Assembly: GCA_019914995.1 (NCBI GenBank)
Contig: CM034135.1
Coordinates: 5,458,501-5,522,500, forward strand
DNA from: Acanthochlamys bracteata
Taxonomy: Eukaryota; Streptophyta; Magnoliopsida; Pandanales; Velloziaceae
DNA: 64,000 nucleotides
Direction: 5' to 3'
The notes beneath the pieces were generated by a model, which made no database searches, had not been told where the DNA came from, and worked only from the letters and a program-made list of their open reading frames with translations. How positions within the stretch are numbered: position 1 is the stretch's first letter; each line of letters opens with the position of its first letter. Below, one piece after another: positions 1 through 12,500 of this stretch. The position numbers and the translations under genes were made by a program.

Positions 1-517
1 AGTCAACACATACATTCCACCAAAAATCTAGCAAACCGAGAAGGATAAGATTAGTTGGCTTTTAACTTCTATCTTACATAGAAGTTTACCCTACGATCTG
101 CCAATTTGTGATAACTGTTTTTTATTGTGAAACTAGATATGCCTGCCATGAAGAAGCAAACAGATTAATGTACCAAAGACTAAAATTCATTGTGCTGGTT
201 GTAGGCAAATGAATGCAGTAAACATAAGCATGCAAATTTAAATTTCTTGCAATAGCAGCAACAAGATTTAGGAACTTCATTATCATCAGAGACAAGGGTA
301 AGAACAATATGCTTTTTGTAGAGTAATTAAAGGTTTGTGATTTTCTGGTCGATTATAAGCAACCAAGTTAGTTGTCTTAAGAAGCTCTTCCAATATGCAT
401 TAAATGGAGAAAAAACAGATTGAGTCAATCAAAGGTATATTCAGCTTAAGGTCCATTTAAAGGAGAAGGACAAATATGAGATGATTAAAAAAAGGAAAAA
501 GGAAAGGTAACGCTTAC
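1..517 (-). other. Intronic sequence of the PRMT3-type gene
   Basis: The donor after exon 3 (ag|gtaag, intron starting at 517 on the minus strand) opens an intron that runs to the left edge. I looked here for the expected next exon, which would begin after a GTGIL-S motif and encode the LFAAKAGA-type strand, and did not find it. The short open frames here look like chance. Confidence 0.6.
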
Positions 518-1862
518 CTCAATATTCCTGTCCCACAACCAACATCCAGGACGGTTGCTTTGTTCATTAGAGTTGGGTTATTTAGAAGTGCTACCCTGTA
601 TGCTTCGGTTCTTATCTACATTGCACATTACTTTATGAGATACACAGGATGTAGAAGCAAAAACTAGTTTTTCACTGAGATGACAGAATCAGGGACATGC
701 CTTTCCAAATGAAGGGCACTTAATAAGGACCAGCATTGTCAAAAATGAAAGTACCTTGTCACTGATCATCTCTCTATGAATACCAAAGGAGCTATAAGAC
801 CCAAAGTAATTATCATTGGCATTCTTAATTTCTCTTGCAGAAACATTGGCGCGACAAACTCTCAGCTTCTCATCTTGTTGCTTCTGAGCATATACTTCAA
901 CATCATCATCTTCCTCCTGATATTTCTCATCTCTAATTTCACTAAGAACAAAATTGTGAGTAGTAAGCTCCAAGGGCCTTTGAGCTTCTATATTTTTGCC
1001 ACTTTCAACTTCTCTAACCATAGCATCTTCACTAAGATACGTACTATCATCGTCGTCTTCATCACCAACAAAATTATACAAAAGAGCATCGTCTTCCAGA
1101 AATGGTCTTAAATACTTCTCCTTCTCCCAAGGTAGCTCCCCGCCCTTCACAAAACCATTTGGCACATGCAAATGGCTTTGGAGGTCCATTTTACTATGGA
1201 AGACCATACCACAGTCCCAACATTTATGTTCAGCAACCTGAAAAAGAAAAAAAAGCACACATCATATCCAATGTGGAATATCACCATAGGATATTCTTGA
1301 CCAAAAGTTTATAAGATTGCATAAGGGGATGGATTACGGAAATGTGAATAAAATTATAGAAGCCGAAATCTTTAATTATAAAACAAGAGCCATTTTTGGT
1401 TCTTGGTTAAAATAGGAGATGTTACTAACATAACATTCCAAATTTTCAGAACAAACAGGCAATTAATTTTTTACAAGATTAACACAAATAAAAAATCAAA
1501 GAAAAGTTTTCAAACAAACACTTCATCCCACTGCAAATCTATCTAAAATTGCTTCATTTAATGGATCGTAACTGGGATCAAACCTGGGACCTGACGTAAT
1601 TGATGAGCTTGAACGAACCATAGAAATCCAATCTCATGTCATTCCGAATTTTTCCAAAATCAAATGAGTGAGCAGAGCTGCAGTGACCAAAAACTTCATC
1701 AACAGAACCAAATGTCGAGTCACAGAACAAACAAAGAAAACCTTCGTCTGCATCGTCTTCATCAGAACCCCAATCATCCCAACCCTCAACTTCTCCTCCT
1801 CCTCCTTCTTCTTCTTCTTCAGTTTCGGTTTCGATTTCTTTTTTCTGTAACTCGCTCGCCAT
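518..1862 (-). CDS. PRMT3: Protein arginine N-methyltransferase 3 (5' part, three exons)
   Basis: This is the 5' part of a PRMT3-type enzyme, which in the family methylates arginines of ribosomal protein S2 and similar cytosolic substrates using S-adenosylmethionine. Coding exons on the minus strand are 1862-1584 (93 codons), 1237-755 (161 codons) and 615-518 (98 nt, ending in phase 2). All junctions are GT-AG and in frame. The N-terminus is acidic (poly-Glu, WDDWGSDEDD). A C2H2 finger follows (CLFC ... HCSSAH, about residues 43-65), then a second Cys/His motif (CWDC ... HLH) just after the first junction, as in plant PRMT3. Exon 3 carries the start of the methyltransferase core, with IRTEAYR and SAM motif I VLDVGCGTGIL. 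The remaining catalytic exons (double-E and THW loops) are not in bases 1-517 and should lie left of the window. The start is the first ATG of the open frame. The joined order of motifs makes the family assignment firm. Confidence 0.9.
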
Positions 1863-2099
1863 TTTCTATTTCTGAGGAAAAAAAAAGAAAATTCTAAAAT
1901 GAAAACCCTAGCTTAAACCTCTGCAAGACTGCGACTGCAGCAGAGCTCGACAGTGAAGAAGGGAAGAGTTTTTTGCACGTGATATGCGCGTGATTGAATG
2001 GGCCGGATATCGGCCTAAACATTTCACGATAGAGAAAGTCCGGGCTCTAGTACTGTTCTTGCTGTGTAGCGAAGGCCTCTGACTCTGTGGATGAAAGGA

Positions 2100-3450
2100 T
2101 ACTTGTTAAAAGAAAAAAAATTAATATTAAAATAATTTTATTACATTTTAAAAAATAAATTTTGATTTTTTATTTTAAAAAATAATAAATAATATAAAAT
2201 TTTATAATATAAAAATTTTTTATATTTTTAAACTTTTATATAAATTCTGTAAATAATTACAAAAAATTATTTTAAAATTTTAAAATTTTAAAATTTTAAA
2301 AAAATTTTTTAAAAAGTGATATCAAACGCGCTCGAAATCGAAATCAGTAAACTTCCTGTTCCAATTTATGACATAGTCTCCAAATTAAATTTAGTATCCA
2401 GCTTTCTTGGTTTTTAGAACGTTCGGAATTTTCTATCGATGTTCTTTTTGCCCATGAAAACAATCTTTAAATTACCGTCTGTCTTAAGAAGGTGAAGCAA
2501 ATACCATTTATCTACTAATAGAAAAATGGGATAAAATCTATTAGTAGAAAATTCAACCTATTAAGCAGCTTTTCAACTTAGAGGCTGTTTGGCACTGCTT
2601 ATCATAAGCAATTTTTTAATTTTTTTTATTTTATATTTTTTAATATATATTTTATAAATATTTAAAAAATTTATTTAAAAATTTAGATAGTATAAAAAAA
2701 TTCTACGAAGTGAGATCTTTTTATTGCATATTTTTTTTTTTTTAGAAGTAAAAAAAATAAAACTTATTTTTAAAATAAAAAAAATACCCTCTATTTCAAA
2801 AAAATTTTATTTTATAAGCACTACCAAACGCCTTCTAACAGAATATAGACGTTGTGTTATCATGCATGTTTGACGTTGCGTTTCAATGTGCTTCTTCATT
2901 TTATTTCAGTTTTATAGCATTCTAAAAACACTTTCTATAAATTTAAAAGATATAGACGTATTACACTGTAAAATCTTTATAATATGATTCTTATTATTTT
3001 TAAAACTAAAAAATAACAAATTCATTTTTTAATAACTTTCAAAATAAATTATTTTTAAAAAAAACATCTTATTTTAAGCAATGACAAACTACCAAGCTCA
3101 GCTTCCATATGAAGTTGCTAACTAGTATAGGCAGAGCATAGGAAGATAATTATGAAAGAATCAAATTCAACTCTTTCTTTCCGTCATCAATCTGCCAAGG
3201 TACTTTTAAGAATTGAAGTATACTTGAATAGGAGAAATTTAAAGACGGTGTTCTAGAAAGATTTTTTTTTTTAAAAAATTATTTTTATGACCGTAAAAAT
3301 ATTAAAAATAAGAAATAAAAAATTGTACTATATAAAAAATGTTTATATTTTTTTAAATTTTTAAATAAATTCTCTAAATATTTATAAAATATATTAAAAA
3401 ATATAAATAAAAAGTATATTTTTAGAAAACTCTTTGCCAAATACCTTTGA
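2100..3450. repeat. Cluster of AT-rich MITE-like repeats (about four copies)
   Basis: Four AT-rich blocks of about 200-260 bp lie side by side (about 2104-2335, 2582-2834, 2870-3100, 3236-3450). The best-preserved one, 2582-2834, has inverted ends: AGGCTGTTTGGCACTGCTTA at the left, and a right end whose reverse complement reads AAGGCGTTTGGTAGTGCTTA. The interior is poly-A/T with a shared core resembling tacg-a-gtgagatctttttatt. Similar cores recur through the window. The GTTTGG-type ends resemble hAT-type MITEs. No coding content. Confidence 0.6.
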
Positions 3451-3470
3451 CACAGTAGTTGAGTGTGATA

Positions 3471-4201
3471 GATAGCAGCATAGTTGTAAGAACCAGACCG
3501 GACATCGAACCGGAAAATTATTCAGGTCACGGTTTTTGGGTCAAACCGTCGGGTCAACCGATCGAACCGTCGGGTCAATAATATTAAAGTATTTTTAATT
3601 AATAATAATAATAATTACAGTAAAAAATTTATTGCCAATGATACTACCAATAATAATAGCAATAGTAATCATAGCAAAAAATTAAAATATTTTTATTATA
3701 GCATTACTATCAACAACAACAGCAATAATAATCACAGCGAAAATTGAGGTATTGCCACCACCAATAACAATAATAACAACTAAAATTTATAATAATAAAT
3801 ATTTAAATAATTAGGAGATTAGAAAAAAATAAAATCATAAAATAAAGAAATCATAAAAAAGATATAACAAATTTTTTAGGTATACATATTTAATTCTAAA
3901 TATTTTACAATATAAAAATTTAAAATCACTAATAATTGATATTTACAAATAAGACATAAGCAATTATATTTTTGCATTATTACATTCAAATACAAAATTT
4001 AAACTACATATTATTTTTCAAGATAGAATTATTAATAATTATTTTTGTATTAAATATGTCATCGATTTAAAATTTTTTAATTAATTTTTTAAAATTTTTT
4101 TAATTAATTTTAAAAAAATGGTTTTTTGCAAACCCGGACCGGTTTACCGTCCGGGTCGACAGTTCCCGGGTCGGTCCGGGTCTGCCAACTAGGGATAGCA
4201 G
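3471..4201. mobile_element. hAT-like non-autonomous element, 715 bp, with 8 bp target duplication
   Basis: An exact 8 bp direct repeat GATAGCAG flanks the element (3471-3478 and 4194-4201). The element itself, 3479-4193, starts CATAGTTGTAAGAACCAGACCG, written here in parts: CATAGTTGTAAG then AACCAGACCG. The reverse complement of its right end reads CCTAGTTGGCAG then ACCCGGACCG, so 17 of 22 positions match. Both ends are rich in CCGG/GGGTC motifs, while the middle is AT-rich and non-coding. Eight-bp target duplications are typical of hAT transposons, so I call this a hAT-type MITE. It has no transposase frame. Confidence 0.75.
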
Positions 4202-4799
4202 TTGGATAAACCTTTCCCACACTAGGCATACCGTTGAAAAAAGTAGCCCAAGAGTTTTACAAATCATTAGTCACAAGGATATCCTCTGTGAGCTGAATAT
4301 TCACACCGAGATTTTTAACCTTGCTCGGTCTGCTGCTATTCAAATACTGCACATTTCAAAAATCCTGCACAAAATAACCAGCTTGTTCACTTCCATTGAT
4401 CAGAAATTTACTGGTATGGACAACTTAAGTTTACATAGTGCTGGTCATAGAATTTGACCTACGTAATATGCTAAATCTTCTTTGTAAGATTCAAAACTGT
4501 CTCATATGTTCCATCCTAGTATTACTGTCAACTGATACATTTGAATAGTTATATCTGCAGAACAAATTTGGTTCAGTGAAGTTTACACAGTGTAGGTATA
4601 ATTCCATTACTAAGTCCATTGTTTTTTGCATTATGCAGACCCCTTAAGGTAGTTCTCTTCTTTCCTAGTGACAAGTTAGTACATATATTTTTGGCGAATT
4701 TGGTGAGAGTTTGCTTGTGGATTCTTTTTAGTATACAGAATAGAAGGGTCTTTATAAGGTGAATCTTTCATACCTTTCATTTGAAATGGACAATGGCGA
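4202..4799. other. Non-coding region downstream of the NLR
   Basis: Between the hAT-like element and the stop codon of the NLR there is no open frame worth reporting. The part nearest 4800 is presumably the 3' untranslated region of the minus-strand receptor gene. No clear repeat was seen. Confidence 0.4.
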
Positions 4800-7700
4800 T
4801 CACCGTTCTTCCCTCTTTTTAATTATTCTGTCCTCATGGATCTCCACATCAGGGATGTGAGCTATCATGTCCCATTCTCCTCTTCCATTCTCTTCAAACT
4901 GCTCCTTCAACAAAGGGCACCCCTTTACGTATAGTTCTTGCAGCATTGAAGGCAGACCACTCTGGGGAAAGAACAATATGCTAAAGCAGTTGATGATGGC
5001 TAAGGTGGTGAGAGATGAAAGACGTTGCAACCATGATGGCAAGAATTGGAGGTTAGCACAATCCGAAATGGCTAGGAATTTTAGGGCGACTGGGTGCGCC
5101 TCTTCCGGTAAGTAAAGCAGGTCATGGCATTCAGCAATCTTAAGTTCTGCAAGGGCTGTCAGGTTCTCCAGACCCTTGAGCAATGCACAGATAAAACCTG
5201 AGCTGCAGCCACGCACTTGAATATCTTGAATTGAACTTGGCAGAATGACTCCTCCGTGCGTCTCTATTGTAAGTGTAGGACAATTGAATATATGAAGGCT
5301 CTTAAGTGATATTAGAGACCTGAAGCATTCATGTGGCAGTGTCAAAAGCTCTCTACAACTTGCAATAGTGAGCTGCTCCAAAGCATCTAACTCGTGACTC
5401 AGGAGACCTCGTTCAAAGGATATCAAATTTGGGCAGTCATAAATATACAAGGATGAGAGACACGATGACTGCGACTCAAGGCCCCAATGTTGTGGGAGAG
5501 CAACTAAGCCGGCTTCAGAAATTTTGAGCCTTTTTATGGTAGGGGGAAGTTGTGGCAAACACCTCAGCTTTGGACAATCAACAATTTCAAGGTCAGTGAG
5601 GCAAGAGAATAGTTTTTCTTCTTCTGGAGTAGACCATTCTTCCAGATTGGGCATGCCTTCAAGAACAAGCTCATACAGTGATGGAAACCCTCTTATTGCA
5701 CCACTTCCTAAAAACTCTTCTGAGATGCGTGTAACACCAAGCACTCCAACTATAACTAGATATCTGAGAAATGGAAGCTGGCCAAGAGGAGGAAGGAAAC
5801 TGCAATTTCTGCAAATGCTGATGTGAATTGTTTCCAAGTTGGAGAAAGATTTACTCCCGAGCCATCTAGGGAAACGGAAACCTGTAAAACCCTCGATAAC
5901 CAACTTTTTAAGTTCATGGTGTGGTTGAAGGCCTTCAAGCACTTCGTCATCTAGGCGATCTAGCGAGTTGACTCGCGTTGCTTCACTCCATATTAGTTCC
6001 AATTCATTAAGATACTCCTTCCCTTCCATGTTACCTTCCACTGCGTCTTTCTTACTTTCTACATTTTCAAGATTACAAATCCGAAGATGTCCCCGGAGCT
6101 CTGACATATCTTTGAGCTCTCTTATGCTGTATCTTTGATCCTTTCTGACAGTGAATTCCTTCAACTTCTGTAGAGAGGATAATCTCCCTATGCTTGCTAT
6201 TCCAGAAACCAGTTGAGAACTTGCTTCCAGATGCCGTAAGTTGATCAGGCTGGTAATTCCTCTTGGTAATTCATCCAATTCATTACAGCCTTTCAGTTTC
6301 AAAGTTTGCAAATTATAGAGCCTCCTCAATGATGAGGGCAATGCTTTAAGCCCTGTGTTAGAGAGTCCCAGGTACCGAAGCTGCTTTAGATATCCAATGG
6401 ATTCAGGCAATTCATCTATGTCTCTGCGGTGTAAGTCCAACACACGAATGTACTTGAGTTTCTCAAAGAGGGAACTGGGAATGTCACTCGTTGGAGATTT
6501 GAATCCCCTCAGTAACAAGAGTGTTCTTAGTTTTGTGAATTGATAAAATCTGTCAAAAGAAGTGGGTCTTGAATTGTCACAGGAAAATGATAAATGACGA
6601 GTTCTCATTGCATTTCCGGCTCTGAGACCATCTTCAAACCTAATGCACTCTTCAGCAGAGATATGTTGTGCTAGATCATGTTGAGCATCATGCATGACAT
6701 GCTTGCCTTTATAGGGTTGAAAGAAGGACCTGTTCACCAGATCGTCAAAGTAACTGCTGCCAACATCTTCTATTCTTTTTCTTCCCTGAGGCTGAATGAA
6801 GCCATGAGCCATCCACATCTGAACTAGCTTCTCCTTTTCAAATACATAATCTTTGTGGAACACAGAGCAGAATGCGAAGCACTGCTTTAAGTGCGGAGGT
6901 AAGTGCTTATAACTCAATCTTAGAGCTGGTAGTATGTTGTTCTTGTCCTGTGGTAGCTCCCAAATTTCGTTCCTCAAGATATCCTTCCAGTCAGACTCAT
7001 CTAATTTGGAATACAAAAGGCTCCCAAGTGCTTTTGCTGCTAGTGGTAATCCCTTCAGTTTCTTGACAATTTCCTTACCAATCTCCTCCAATCTTGGATG
7101 GTCACTAGAGTCACCATCCACAAATGCATAATTCTTGAACACATTCCAACAGTCATCATCTGATAACTGCTTCAACTTATACGGGGGCAAGCCACCCATG
7201 ATTGTTCCCACGTTTTCATTTCTAGTTGTTACTACAATCTTGCTTCCTTTCTTCCCAACAAGTAAAGTACTGCGGTACCTGTGCCATTTGTTTTGGTCCT
7301 CATTCCAAACATCATCCAAAACAAGCAAGAACAGCTTTCCCTTTAGCTTTTCACAAAGGTTGTCTTGGAGCAAGTTCATGTTTGTGGTGGTAGTTACAGA
7401 AATCCCAGTTGAAGTCCCAGTTGCTGTTGACAAAGTCCCAATAGCTGTAGACTCGAGGGTTTCCTTCGTGAGCTTTATTTCATCAAAGTTTTCAGATACA
7501 GACACCCACATCCTGAGCTGAAAGTGCTCTTTTATTCTTTCATCATTGTACACTTGCTGAGTGAGAGTAGTCTTTCCCAAACCCCCCATTCCTACAATTG
7601 GGAGAACTGAGACATTTAAGCGACTTGCTCTATTAACATCAAGCAATATTTTAACAATCTTTTCCTTATCCTCGTCTCTTCCTAAGATGCTCGAATCATC

Positions 7701-8201
7701 TAGTAGAGAACTAGTTTGAGGCCTCTCGGCAACTTCTAACCGGCTGACATCTAGAATTCGGAGTCCAAGGAGATCCCTTTCCTTGGTAATGCTATCTAAT
7801 CGACCCTGGATATCTTTTATCTGATTTGCTAACCCATAACGAAACATGCCTTGATTCAAGCAATAGCAGGAGACGTAGTTGATTACCTTCTTTCTCCATG
7901 GACTCTGAGATTGATCCTCTAACTTTGAGTCCAGGGCGGCTTTTGCTGCATGCTTCTCTAGCAGGTCATCCATGTCATAAGCGACATCCTGTAGCTTTAT
8001 CAGCCAGGCTCTGACCGATCTATTAGTAGCTTGCTTCTCCTCAGCATCTTCAAGGAGAGTCTGTATTGTCGAAAGTGTTGCTGCAAGCTTGGTAACCTCT
8101 TTGTTGACCGTCCAAAGAGATTGAAATTCATCCAAGGCGGAAGAAATTAGCTTCTCCAAAAGCGTTTGAACGAAAGCAGATAGAACTGCTGCTCCTGCCA
8201 T
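4800..8201 (-). CDS. CC-NBS-LRR disease-resistance protein (CNL, RGA/R13L1-like)
   Basis: An intact single-exon frame of 1133 codons plus stop encodes an intracellular immune receptor. The N-terminal coiled coil (Rx_N type) spans about residues 1-130, with an EDVID-like stretch VAYDMDDLLEK near 73. The NB-ARC follows: P-loop GMGGLGKT (204-211), kinase 2 LLVLDDVW (292-299), RNBS-B GSKIVVTTR (319-327), GLPLA (384-388), RNBS-D CFAFCSVF (441-448) and MHD (503-505). The tryptophan after the kinase 2 aspartates is typical of CC-type receptors. From about residue 540 to the end are irregular leucine-rich repeats. All nucleotide-binding motifs are intact, so the gene looks functional. Two oddities: a Thr/Ser-rich stretch near 251-274 between RNBS-A and kinase 2, and a 30 bp duplication across the start codon. 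The family detects pathogen effectors; the ligand here is unknown. Stop TGA is at 4800-4802 on the minus strand. Confidence 0.95.
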   Translation of the reverse strand: MAGAAVLSAFVQTLLEKLISSALDEFQSLWTVNKEVTKLAATLSTIQTLLEDAEEKQATNRSVRAWLIKLQDVAYDMDDLLEKHAAKAALDSKLEDQSQSPWRKKVINYVSCYCLNQGMFRYGLANQIKDIQGRLDSITKERDLLGLRILDVSRLEVAERPQTSSLLDDSSILGRDEDKEKIVKILLDVNRASRLNVSVLPIVGMGGLGKTTLTQQVYNDERIKEHFQLRMWVSVSENFDEIKLTKETLESTAIGTLSTATGTSTGISVTTTTNMNLLQDNLCEKLKGKLFLLVLDDVWNEDQNKWHRYRSTLLVGKKGSKIVVTTRNENVGTIMGGLPPYKLKQLSDDDCWNVFKNYAFVDGDSSDHPRLEEIGKEIVKKLKGLPLAAKALGSLLYSKLDESDWKDILRNEIWELPQDKNNILPALRLSYKHLPPHLKQCFAFCSVFHKDYVFEKEKLVQMWMAHGFIQPQGRKRIEDVGSSYFDDLVNRSFFQPYKGKHVMHDAQHDLAQHISAEECIRFEDGLRAGNAMRTRHLSFSCDNSRPTSFDRFYQFTKLRTLLLLRGFKSPTSDIPSSLFEKLKYIRVLDLHRRDIDELPESIGYLKQLRYLGLSNTGLKALPSSLRRLYNLQTLKLKGCNELDELPRGITSLINLRHLEASSQLVSGIASIGRLSSLQKLKEFTVRKDQRYSIRELKDMSELRGHLRICNLENVESKKDAVEGNMEGKEYLNELELIWSEATRVNSLDRLDDEVLEGLQPHHELKKLVIEGFTGFRFPRWLGSKSFSNLETIHISICRNCSFLPPLGQLPFLRYLVIVGVLGVTRISEEFLGSGAIRGFPSLYELVLEGMPNLEEWSTPEEEKLFSCLTDLEIVDCPKLRCLPQLPPTIKRLKISEAGLVALPQHWGLESQSSCLSSLYIYDCPNLISFERGLLSHELDALEQLTIASCRELLTLPHECFRSLISLKSLHIFNCPTLTIETHGGVILPSSIQDIQVRGCSSGFICALLKGLENLTALAELKIAECHDLLYLPEEAHPVALKFLAISDCANLQFLPSWLQRLSSLTTLAIINCFSILFFPQSGLPSMLQELYVKGCPLLKEQFEENGRGEWDMIAHIPDVEIHEDRIIKKREER

Positions 8202-8235
8202 TAAAGCTGCTAGAACTGCTGCTTCTGCCGTTCTT
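8177..8235 (-). repeat. 30 bp imperfect tandem duplication across the NLR start codon
   Basis: Two adjacent 30 bp copies (8177-8206 and 8206-8235, sharing a boundary base) both contain the block tagaactgctgct. The lower copy holds the annotated ATG. In the upper copy the matching codon is ACG, in frame with the ATG and preceded two codons upstream by TAA. The upstream copy would encode A-E-A-A-V-L-A-A-L directly before the ATG, echoing the A-G-A-A-V-L-S-A-F that follows it. Confidence 0.75.
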
Positions 8236-9076
<841 letters not shown>

Positions 9077-9529
9077 ATTAGAAAATTATTTAATTAGTAT
9101 AAAATTCTAATATTTATACGATATTTTAACTCTTAATTCAAGTTGGTGCATAAATACTATATATATTTAATTTGTATAAAATCTATTGAGAATATATATC
9201 TTAAAAATATTTTAATAAAAATACCGGTCAACTAATTTTTTTATCATATTTTAGATAACTATATAATCTTTTCACCTAACTTTTGGTAATGAAAAATCTG
9301 TCTATGTCAACATGCTTTGTGCAATCATATTGGACTAGAGTATAAGATATATTATATATTGTTATGTTGTCATTGTATAATCGAATTAATTGCTTAAATT
9401 GAAAGCCCAAATCTACCATAAGAATTTTCAACTATAATGCTTCACAAAGGCCAAGTAATAAACCACTACATTAGTTTCTACATTTGAGCCTGCTACAATA
9501 TTATATATTTTTTATTTTTTTATATAACT

Positions 9530-12500
9530 AAACTACCAACTATAAAAATAAAGTAATCTAAAATAGACTATCTATCATTAATTTATCTAACTCAATCACC
9601 ATCAGTATTTACATTTATATTTTCATAATTCATATTTTTTTGAACAAAATTCTCTTTTCAAGAGCAGACTTCATAGACCTCAAAATAGGCATAGACAATA
9701 CTCAATGCATAGGCAATATTCGATTTTGTATGCATTAAATACATTAATCTTCTTACAAGTCTATAATATATTTCTTTATTAGCTGGTATCTCATTAGTCT
9801 CAATACACAACTTTATACTTTTTTCACTATAGTATCAAATGGTTTACATATAAATTTATCGGTCTTCTCTAAAACGTCTAAAGTATACTTTCGTGACGGC
9901 AAAAAGATTCTTTCTTAGATCAGGACGCTTCAATCCCAAAAGTATTTTAACGAACCAAGACATTTTATTTCAAATTTTTTAGATAAATAATCTTATAATG
10001 TCTTCCTTTCTTTCGAATCACTCTCTGTAATGATCGCTCATATATATAGACAATTAGTGTAGCGATTTTGCTATATCTTTTTTTAAGAAATAAAGTATGA
10101 TATTAATTGCTCTGACATAATTTTGTAATTTTTCAAAGAACGCTTTTAGAGATTGTTTCAGTGCACAAAGTGATTTCTTTAGCTTACACATCTACTGATT
10201 GTGAATTTCTGATAACATACACCATACTAGAAGGATCCACATAGACTTCTTCAGTCAATTCAATACGTAAAAAAGCATTCTTCATATCAAATATTGTAAT
10301 AGTCAATTTAAGTTCATAGCTAAAAATAACAAGACTCAACTATATAACTTTAGCTATAGACACAAAAGTGTCTGTATAGTCAATTACATAGGTTTAATTG
10401 TACAATTTGCCACCAATCATGCTTTGAAGTAATTTATTATATCATCTGCTATATACTTCACGGTATATACTCATCAGTATCTAATTGCTTTCTTTTCTGG
10501 GGGAAGATTACCGAGTTCTCAAGTTCTACTCTTTTGTGAGTACTTTATCTCTTCATTTATAGCTTCTTTTCATCTTACATTGTTTAAAACTTTGTTTACA
10601 ATGTTAGAAGTAGATACAGTACATAATTGACTTATAAAAGACTAATTTGATTCTAACAGCCGATGGTTAGACATATAATGACTATGGGATATTTAACTTT
10701 ACTAGAAAGTTGATTTTCATATGAAGGTTTAAAAATAGCTCTATTATGATGGTGTAATAATTGTCTTCAGTATAGTTCAAACACAGAATTAAGAGCATCC
10801 TTAGTAAGCCATTGGCTTGGTATATCAGTTGATTGTGGAGTGAGAGATTTATAAGAGGTGAAATCGGTGTCATATCATCAGTTTGTAAGTGTTCATTACC
10901 ACTTCGACCCAAAAATTTCACCACTCAAATCCTCATCGGTTGGTTCAGATCAAAAGTTACCACTACTACTACTCAAATCTAAAACCTCGTCAATTGGTTC
11001 AAACAATGCACCTTAATTAGAAGTATGATACTCATAATTTGTAAAATCATAATTTAGAATATGAACCTTTTTTTAATTGTCCCTTGAAGTTCAGAATCAT
11101 AAGAAATATATTGTATCTTTATGAAATACAACATGCACTGCAATAAATATGCACTGAGTTGAATAATAATAATATCAGTACCCTTTTGTGTACATCATAT
11201 CCGAAAAATATGCATAATGCCTCGCAAAACTCGAGGACTCAATTTGTTGCGTTTTTTATTGTAAAGATGTACAAATATTACATAGCAAAATACAAGAGGT
11301 GGTAAATTACCGGTGCAACAACTGCTTCCAAAAAGATTTTAAATGGCGTTTTGAATCTAGATAACTAGATAGTATCTGATTGATAAGATATTTTACAGAT
11401 GCAAGTGTTTTTTCCCAATAAATTAACGGTATATTAGCTTCTATCAATAAGATACGAACCACTTCTAACATGAGCCGATTCTTTCTCTTAGAGACTCCAT
11501 TTTACTGAAGTGTATTAGAATATGTAGTTTGATGAATTATTTCATTTGCTTCGAAATATTATTGCAACACGAAAATTTATATTCTCCACAATTATAACTA
11601 CAAAAAACATAAATTTATGTATTGTGTTGAGTCTGAACCATCTTATTAAAAGTTTGAAACAAACCAATTCACTTCACATTTAAACTTCATCAAGTAAAGT
11701 CATGTCATTCTAATACTGTTATTAATAAAAGCAACAAACTATCGTAATCCATCTAGTATAGTGATTTTAGATGGACCCCAAACATCAGATGTATTATCAT
11801 TAAAAAAAAAGTACGATGATTTATTGCCGGTTCAAGAATATCATATTAAAAACTATTAACATCAAGTTTTGTAAATAAATTAGAAAATATTTTTTTAAAT
11901 AACTAAAGGAAGCATGCCTCACATCAATGCCATAACAAGTTTTTTAACTTCATCTTCTTACCCTCTAAGCCATCCACGGTTAGAACTTAATGTAACTTCT
12001 CGGGACGCCTTGACAATAAATTCAATTGATGTAATTGCTCTCTCTTAATACCATAACAAATCGTTACTGATGTTCTTAAACATTCAAATCTAAGGGCAAC
12101 AAATGATAACATAATATAAAGATTTAATTATTTGAAAAATAGATAAAAGATTATATTCCTCAAACTTTTAGTAGAGGATATAGTAGTTCACCAACAATAG
12201 GGTTCAACTTATCATTGAAATAAAATTTTGTGAAGATGATTCAAAAGTTATAACATATTTAGAATAAAAAATTATATAATATGTCGCCTTATAATTAATT
12301 ATCGATGCACTATAGAAATGAGTATAAAAATATATAAAATCTTCTTTTCATTGTTTGCAGCTGATGTTGATGCTGAGAACTTCTTAGCACCATTGTCATC
12401 CTCTTTGTTTCGACGACTACAATATGGTTTTTTTTTAACTTCCCCTCCGTTGATTACGATTATGATTTCACCATTCTTGATATCCAATACGTTTAAAATA

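Noticed and set aside
1664..1897. 77-codon plus-strand frame opposite PRMT3 exon 1
   Set aside because: It is the shadow of the acidic, Glu/Gly-rich N-terminus on the other strand.
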